Assembly: GCA_903918705.1 (NCBI GenBank)
Contig: CAIXFP010000372.1
Span: forward strand, 1-8,262
DNA from: an uncultured Pseudomonadota bacterium
GTDB taxonomy: Bacteria; Pseudomonadota; Gammaproteobacteria; Burkholderiales; Thiobacillaceae
Direction of reading: 5' to 3'
Length of the DNA stretch: 8,262 nucleotides
Position numbers and translations under genes: made by a program. Under the pieces are notes generated by a model, which saw only the letters and a program-made list of their open reading frames with translations, had not been told where the DNA came from and did no database searches. Positions 5,777 through 8,262 of the stretch are shown piece by piece. Position 1 is the first letter of the stretch; each line of letters opens with the position of its first letter.

Positions 5777-6613
5777 TCAATTCCAGTCGTCGCCGCCGCC
5801 GCCGCCGGAGGCGTCGTCCCAGGAGCCGCTGTCGGCGATGCCGAAATCGCTGCCGCCCAGGTCATCCGGTGGCGCGATGTTGTCGTTCGTCGGGGCGGGG
5901 AAGGCACCCAGGCCGGAATCGGAACGGTTGCCGTCGGTGAAATGGTGCATGAGGGCTTCCCCCGCCACCATCCCGGCGCCTACCGCCGCACCCGTGGCCA
6001 GGCCGCCGAGGATGCCGGAACCAATGCCGCCCGCCGCCGGCCCCATGGTCGGGGCCATGCCCGCCGGTCCGTAGGGCTGCATCGGTTGCGCGGCGCCGTA
6101 GCCGGGGCCGTAGGCCGCGCCGCCGCCGGCGGGAATGTAGGTGCTGCGCCGATTCAGGGAGCGCACGAAGAAAATCAGCGCGGCGACCAGGCCGATGCCC
6201 ATCAACAGCATCGCCCAGGGGATGCCGCCACCCGACGCGGTCTGGGCCGTGGCGGGTTGCGCGTAGGCATGGGCGACGGCGTGGCCGGGGGTGATGCGCT
6301 GCCGCAATTTCTCGACCGAATCCGGCTTGGCGAAGGGCAGGCCGGGCGCCAGGCGCTCCGCCGTGCCGAGTTCGCTGGCGGCACTGTCGTTGCGTCCCTG
6401 CCGGGCCATGATTTCCGCCTCGACGAAGTGGGCTTTGGCGCTGTTGGGATGGCTTTGCAAAACCTTGTCCATCATGCTCTGGGCATCGTTGAGCCGGCCG
6501 GCGTTGGCGGCCTCGTAGACCTGGTGGAGAGTCGGCTCGTCCGCGGCCAGGGTGGGCACGGCCAGCGCGACGCTGGCCAGAAGCAGGGAACCGAGAAAGG
6601 CGTTTCTAAGCAT
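5777..6613 (-). CDS. Exported TPR protein with one membrane anchor and Gly/Asp-rich tail
   Basis: 278 residues. The ATG at 6613-6611 has GAGGAG (6626-6621) seven bases upstream. A Sec signal (residues 1-23, ending LAVPTLAA) is followed by a TPR-like helical region at about 27-92 (LHQVYEAANAGRLNDAQSMM, then DKVLQSHPNSAKAHFVEAEI and DSAASELGTAERLAPG), with room for about two repeats. A Pro/Ala linker leads to a single membrane helix at about 131-151 (PWAMLLMGIGLVAALIFFV). The segment 160-220 is rich in Gly, Ala, Pro and Tyr with a second weakly hydrophobic glycine-zipper-like stretch (193-219). The end is acidic and glycine-rich, closing with a run of five Gly and DDWN. That tail resembles DUF2076-type bacterial proteins, but the N-terminal half is TPR instead. 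Function unknown; a periplasmic scaffold anchored to the membrane is inferred. It appears to be transcribed alone. Confidence 0.8.
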   Translation of the reverse strand: MLRNAFLGSLLLASVALAVPTLAADEPTLHQVYEAANAGRLNDAQSMMDKVLQSHPNSAKAHFVEAEIMARQGRNDSAASELGTAERLAPGLPFAKPDSVEKLRQRITPGHAVAHAYAQPATAQTASGGGIPWAMLLMGIGLVAALIFFVRSLNRRSTYIPAGGGAAYGPGYGAAQPMQPYGPAGMAPTMGPAAGGIGSGILGGLATGAAVGAGMVAGEALMHHFTDGNRSDSGLGAFPAPTNDNIAPPDDLGGSDFGIADSGSWDDASGGGGGDDWN

Positions 6614-6741
6614 GGAGAGACTCCTCAGGAAGATTGCAGCAACGTGGTGCCGGACCGGGTGGTTTCAAGATCGCATACGCCTTGCCCTGGACTGACGGGG
6701 GTTGAGAGGGGCGCCGGGCGGGCGGGGTTCCCGTAAAGGCT

Positions 6742-6767
6742 GATCGCGGCCGGAGGCCGCCCCTACC
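6742..6767. repeat. REP-like palindrome, copy 2
   Basis: GATC, then stem GCGGCC (6746-6751), loop GGA, stem GGCCGC (6755-6760), then CCCTACC. It forms an inverted pair with the copy at 6779-6804, 11 bases away, like the paired units of REP/BIME elements. It lies between the divergent genes starting at 6613 and 6891. Confidence 0.7.
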
Positions 6768-6778
6768 GGGTGTTCGTC

Positions 6779-6804
6779 GTGGGAGGCCCGTCCCGGGCCG
6801 ATTC
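6779..6804. repeat. REP-like palindrome, copy 3 (inverted)
   Basis: GTGGGA, then stem GGCCCG (6785-6790), loop TCC, stem CGGGCC (6794-6799), then GATTC. Its reverse complement follows the same plan as copies 1 and 2: a GATC-like head, GGCC-rich stem, GGA loop and CTCCCAC tail. Stem changes are compensated (GGCCCG pairs with CGGGCC), so pairing has been kept. Confidence 0.65.
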
Positions 6805-6835
6805 GCCAGCGCTGACAAGACGATACCCGTACCGC

Positions 6836-6863
6836 CTGGCAGGCAAAAACCCCGTGCTACACT
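6836..6863 (+). promoter_or_regulatory. Possible promoter of the four-cysteine protein gene
   Basis: CTGGCA (6836-6841; four of six) is followed after 16 bases by TACACT (6858-6863; four of six), preceded by TGC as in an extended -10. Transcription would start near 6870, leaving a leader of about 20 bases rich in T and C with no Shine-Dalgarno box. Confidence 0.4.
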
Positions 6864-6890
6864 CCCGCCGCATTTATTTTTCCCAACCCC

Positions 6891-7436
6891 ATGAATCCCT
6901 CCTTCAGTTTCCGCGCGGCGGCCGGGCTCGCGCTGCTGCTCGCCGGGTTCGCGCTGCCCGCGTCCGCCGCATCCCACGCCAAGAAAACCCCGCCCGCAGC
7001 GCCGGTCAATGCCGCGGCATTGGGGCCGGTGGCCAATTTCGCGGCCCAGGGCGGCGTCCGGCAATGTCTTGGGCGCATCGACCAGATCAGCAATTTCCTC
7101 ACCAACGGCGCGGTCAGCGGCGCTTCCGTGTTCCTGCCGCCGCGGGAACCGGACCACGGCCTCGCCTCGGTGTCCATGGAAGTCCAGGGCAGCAACGGCC
7201 TGTCCTACGTGAGCACGGGCTACAGTCCCTCGGCGACCGGCTGCGATGGCGATTACGAGGCCGTCACCTACTGGGCCGGCACCTGCGAGCAGGTGGCCGC
7301 CAGTTTCCCCGACTTCAAGCTGGCCCGCCCGCTGCGGCAGTACATCCAGACCCTGGACGGCGGACCCTACGCGAAGGTGTATCTGATGCCGGCGGGGCAG
7401 GGCTGCATCAGCATCAAAAAAGAAGTGGTGTATTGA
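6891..7436 (+). CDS. Small exported protein with four cysteines, function unknown
   Basis: 181 residues; I do not recognise the family. Residues 1-26 form a clear Sec signal (FRAAAGLALLLAGFALPASA) with cleavage after Ala26 or Ala27, followed by a Lys/Pro/Ala linker to about residue 45. The mature domain (46-181) has four cysteines, Cys59, Cys118, Cys132 and Cys172, enough for two disulfides in the periplasm, and alternating beta-like text (ASVSMEVQGSNGLSYVSTGY; YEAVTYWAGTC; AKVYLMPAGQGCISIKKEVV). It has no lipobox and no recognisable catalytic motif. The start is set by the signal peptide and the promoter at 6836-6863; there is no ribosome site, which is unlike most other genes here. It ends 73 bases before the type I secretion gene on the same strand, so co-transcription is possible, but a link to secretion is only positional. 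Confidence 0.75.
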   Translation: MNPSFSFRAAAGLALLLAGFALPASAASHAKKTPPAAPVNAAALGPVANFAAQGGVRQCLGRIDQISNFLTNGAVSGASVFLPPREPDHGLASVSMEVQGSNGLSYVSTGYSPSATGCDGDYEAVTYWAGTCEQVAASFPDFKLARPLRQYIQTLDGGPYAKVYLMPAGQGCISIKKEVVY

Positions 7437-7480
7437 GGAACGTTTTCGCGATCTTTTCGATCCACCGCCAGGCAAAAAAC

Positions 7481-7513
7481 ATGGCTTCAACCAGGATGAC
7501 TTCCCGTTCATGA
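7481..7513 (+). other. Possible ten-codon leader ORF before the secretion gene
   Basis: ATG at 7481 encodes MASTRMTSRS and stops at 7511-7513, overlapping the ATG of the transporter gene (7510) as ATGA. An AGG lies about eight bases before its start, after an A-rich run (GGCAAAAAAC). The transporter itself has only an AGGA 13 bases upstream, so re-initiation from this ORF is conceivable. It is too short to prove by composition. Confidence 0.2.
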
Positions 7514-8262
7514 AACACCTTTTCGACTCCCGGCATGAGCTCGGGCGTGTGCTCGGCACCTACCGCAAGGCCTTCACCCAGGCGGCCTTGTACAGTTTGG
7601 TGATCAACCTGCTCAATCTGCTGCCCTCCCTCTACATGCTGCAGATGTACGACCGCGTCCTGACCAGCCGCAACAGCACCACCCTGGTCATGCTCACCCT
7701 GATCGTCATGGTGCTCTACATCCTTTTCGGCGTGCTGGATTCGGTGCGGCAGCGCCTGCTCACCCGGGTCGGCATCCAGATCGACCGTTCCCTGGGGGAC
7801 CGTGTTTTCAATGCCGCCTTCGAGCGCCATCTGCGCAAGCTGGGCGGCAACCCGGTGCAGGCCATGCAGGATCTCGCCCAGTTGCGGCAGTTCTTCTCCG
7901 GCTCCGGCCTGGTGGCTTTCTTCGACGTTCCCTGGATGCCGATTTATCTGCTGGTGATCACCCTCATTCATCCGTGGCTGGGCGTGTTTGCCCTGGTGGC
8001 GGCCCTGCTGTTGATGGCCCTGGCCTGGCTGAACGAACTGGTCACCCACAAGACCCTGAAGGAAGCCGGCAACCACAATGTCGCCGCCGCGCTCTACGCC
8101 AACAACAACCTGCGCAACGCCGAAGTCATCCACGCCATGGGCATGCTGCCGGGCATCCGCGCGCGCTGGAGCGAGCGCCAGCGCCAGGCCATGAGCCTGC
8201 AAACCCTGGCGGCGGATCGCGCCAGCAAGATCGGCTCCATCAGCAAGATCACCCGCATCACC
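7510..8262 (+). CDS. Type I secretion system ABC transporter (PrtD/AprD-like), N-terminal part
   Basis: 251 codons, open at the right edge. The visible part is the exporter-type membrane domain: helices near residues 24-45 and 57-77, a cytoplasmic loop (78-130), and helices across about 133-175. Family hallmarks seen are LLPSLYMLQMYDRVLTSRN (37-55), GSGLVAFFDVPWMPIYLLV (131-149) and NAEVIHAMGM (203-212), all typical of PrtD/AprD/HasD-type permease-ATPases, which work with a membrane fusion protein and an outer-membrane TolC-like channel to export unfolded proteins in one step. There is no N-terminal C39 peptidase or C39-like domain, which separates it from HlyB and bacteriocin exporters. The ATPase domain would lie beyond the edge. 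The start at 7510 matches family N-termini (MKxLF..ELGRVL). Its fusion-protein partner and substrate are not in the window. Confidence 0.92.
   Translation, partial: MKHLFDSRHELGRVLGTYRKAFTQAALYSLVINLLNLLPSLYMLQMYDRVLTSRNSTTLVMLTLIVMVLYILFGVLDSVRQRLLTRVGIQIDRSLGDRVFNAAFERHLRKLGGNPVQAMQDLAQLRQFFSGSGLVAFFDVPWMPIYLLVITLIHPWLGVFALVAALLLMALAWLNELVTHKTLKEAGNHNVAAALYANNNLRNAEVIHAMGMLPGIRARWSERQRQAMSLQTLAADRASKIGSISKITRIT

Noticed and set aside
7437..7509. Possible terminator between the small exported protein and the secretion gene (GATC-TTTTC-GATC at about 7450-7462)
   Set aside because: Only a four-pair stem, and GATC is self-complementary, so this carries little information. There is no following T-run.
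6606..8202. Minus-strand open frames (6606-7559 and 7414-8202) opposite the small exported protein and the secretion gene
   Set aside because: They cover REP palindromes, promoters and two supported plus-strand genes, and show only shadow-type composition.

Overview
The window is GC-rich (third positions especially) and densely coded. The largest gap between genes is about 277 bases (6614-6890). Its gene families (S53-type lipoprotein, DUF5666-like lipoproteins, DUF6502-like protein, PrtD-type type I secretion permease) and its REP-like palindromes suggest a betaproteobacterium of the Rhodocyclaceae/Azonexaceae kind. That placement is inferred from family resemblance and composition, not from a marker gene. 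I see no rRNA, tRNA, CRISPR array or transposase.

Left half, all on the minus strand and read right to left: a DUF6502-like cytoplasmic protein (4651-3812) overlaps by 4 bases (ATGA) the start of a large lipoprotein made of six DUF5666-like beta repeats (3815-2328). After 37 bases comes a second lipoprotein of the same six-repeat plan (2290-743). Then follow a strong hairpin and a likely separate promoter, and a third lipoprotein that begins an S53 (sedolisin)-type peptidase (612 to beyond the left edge). The DUF6502-like gene has a recognisable promoter whose -35/-10 spacer is almost filled by a perfect 8+3+8 inverted repeat, TATGGGAAAAATTCCCATA. This looks like an operator, and the DUF6502-like product, which has helix-turn-helix-like and winged-helix-like stretches, is the obvious candidate to bind it. 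This regulator plus tandem lipoproteins plus peptidase is the best candidate for an undescribed system here.

Middle: a cation diffusion facilitator (4825-5733, plus) is transcribed divergently from the DUF6502 operon. It converges on a secreted or membrane-anchored TPR protein with a glycine/aspartate-rich tail (6613-5777, minus). A REP-like palindrome lies in the 43 bases between their stops. Two more copies of the same palindrome family, in opposite orientations, sit in the next intergenic region (6742-6804).

Right: a small exported four-cysteine protein of unknown function (6891-7436, plus) is followed 73 bases later by the first 251 codons of a type I secretion ABC transporter (7510 to beyond the right edge). 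A possible ten-codon leader ORF ends in an ATGA overlap with the transporter start.
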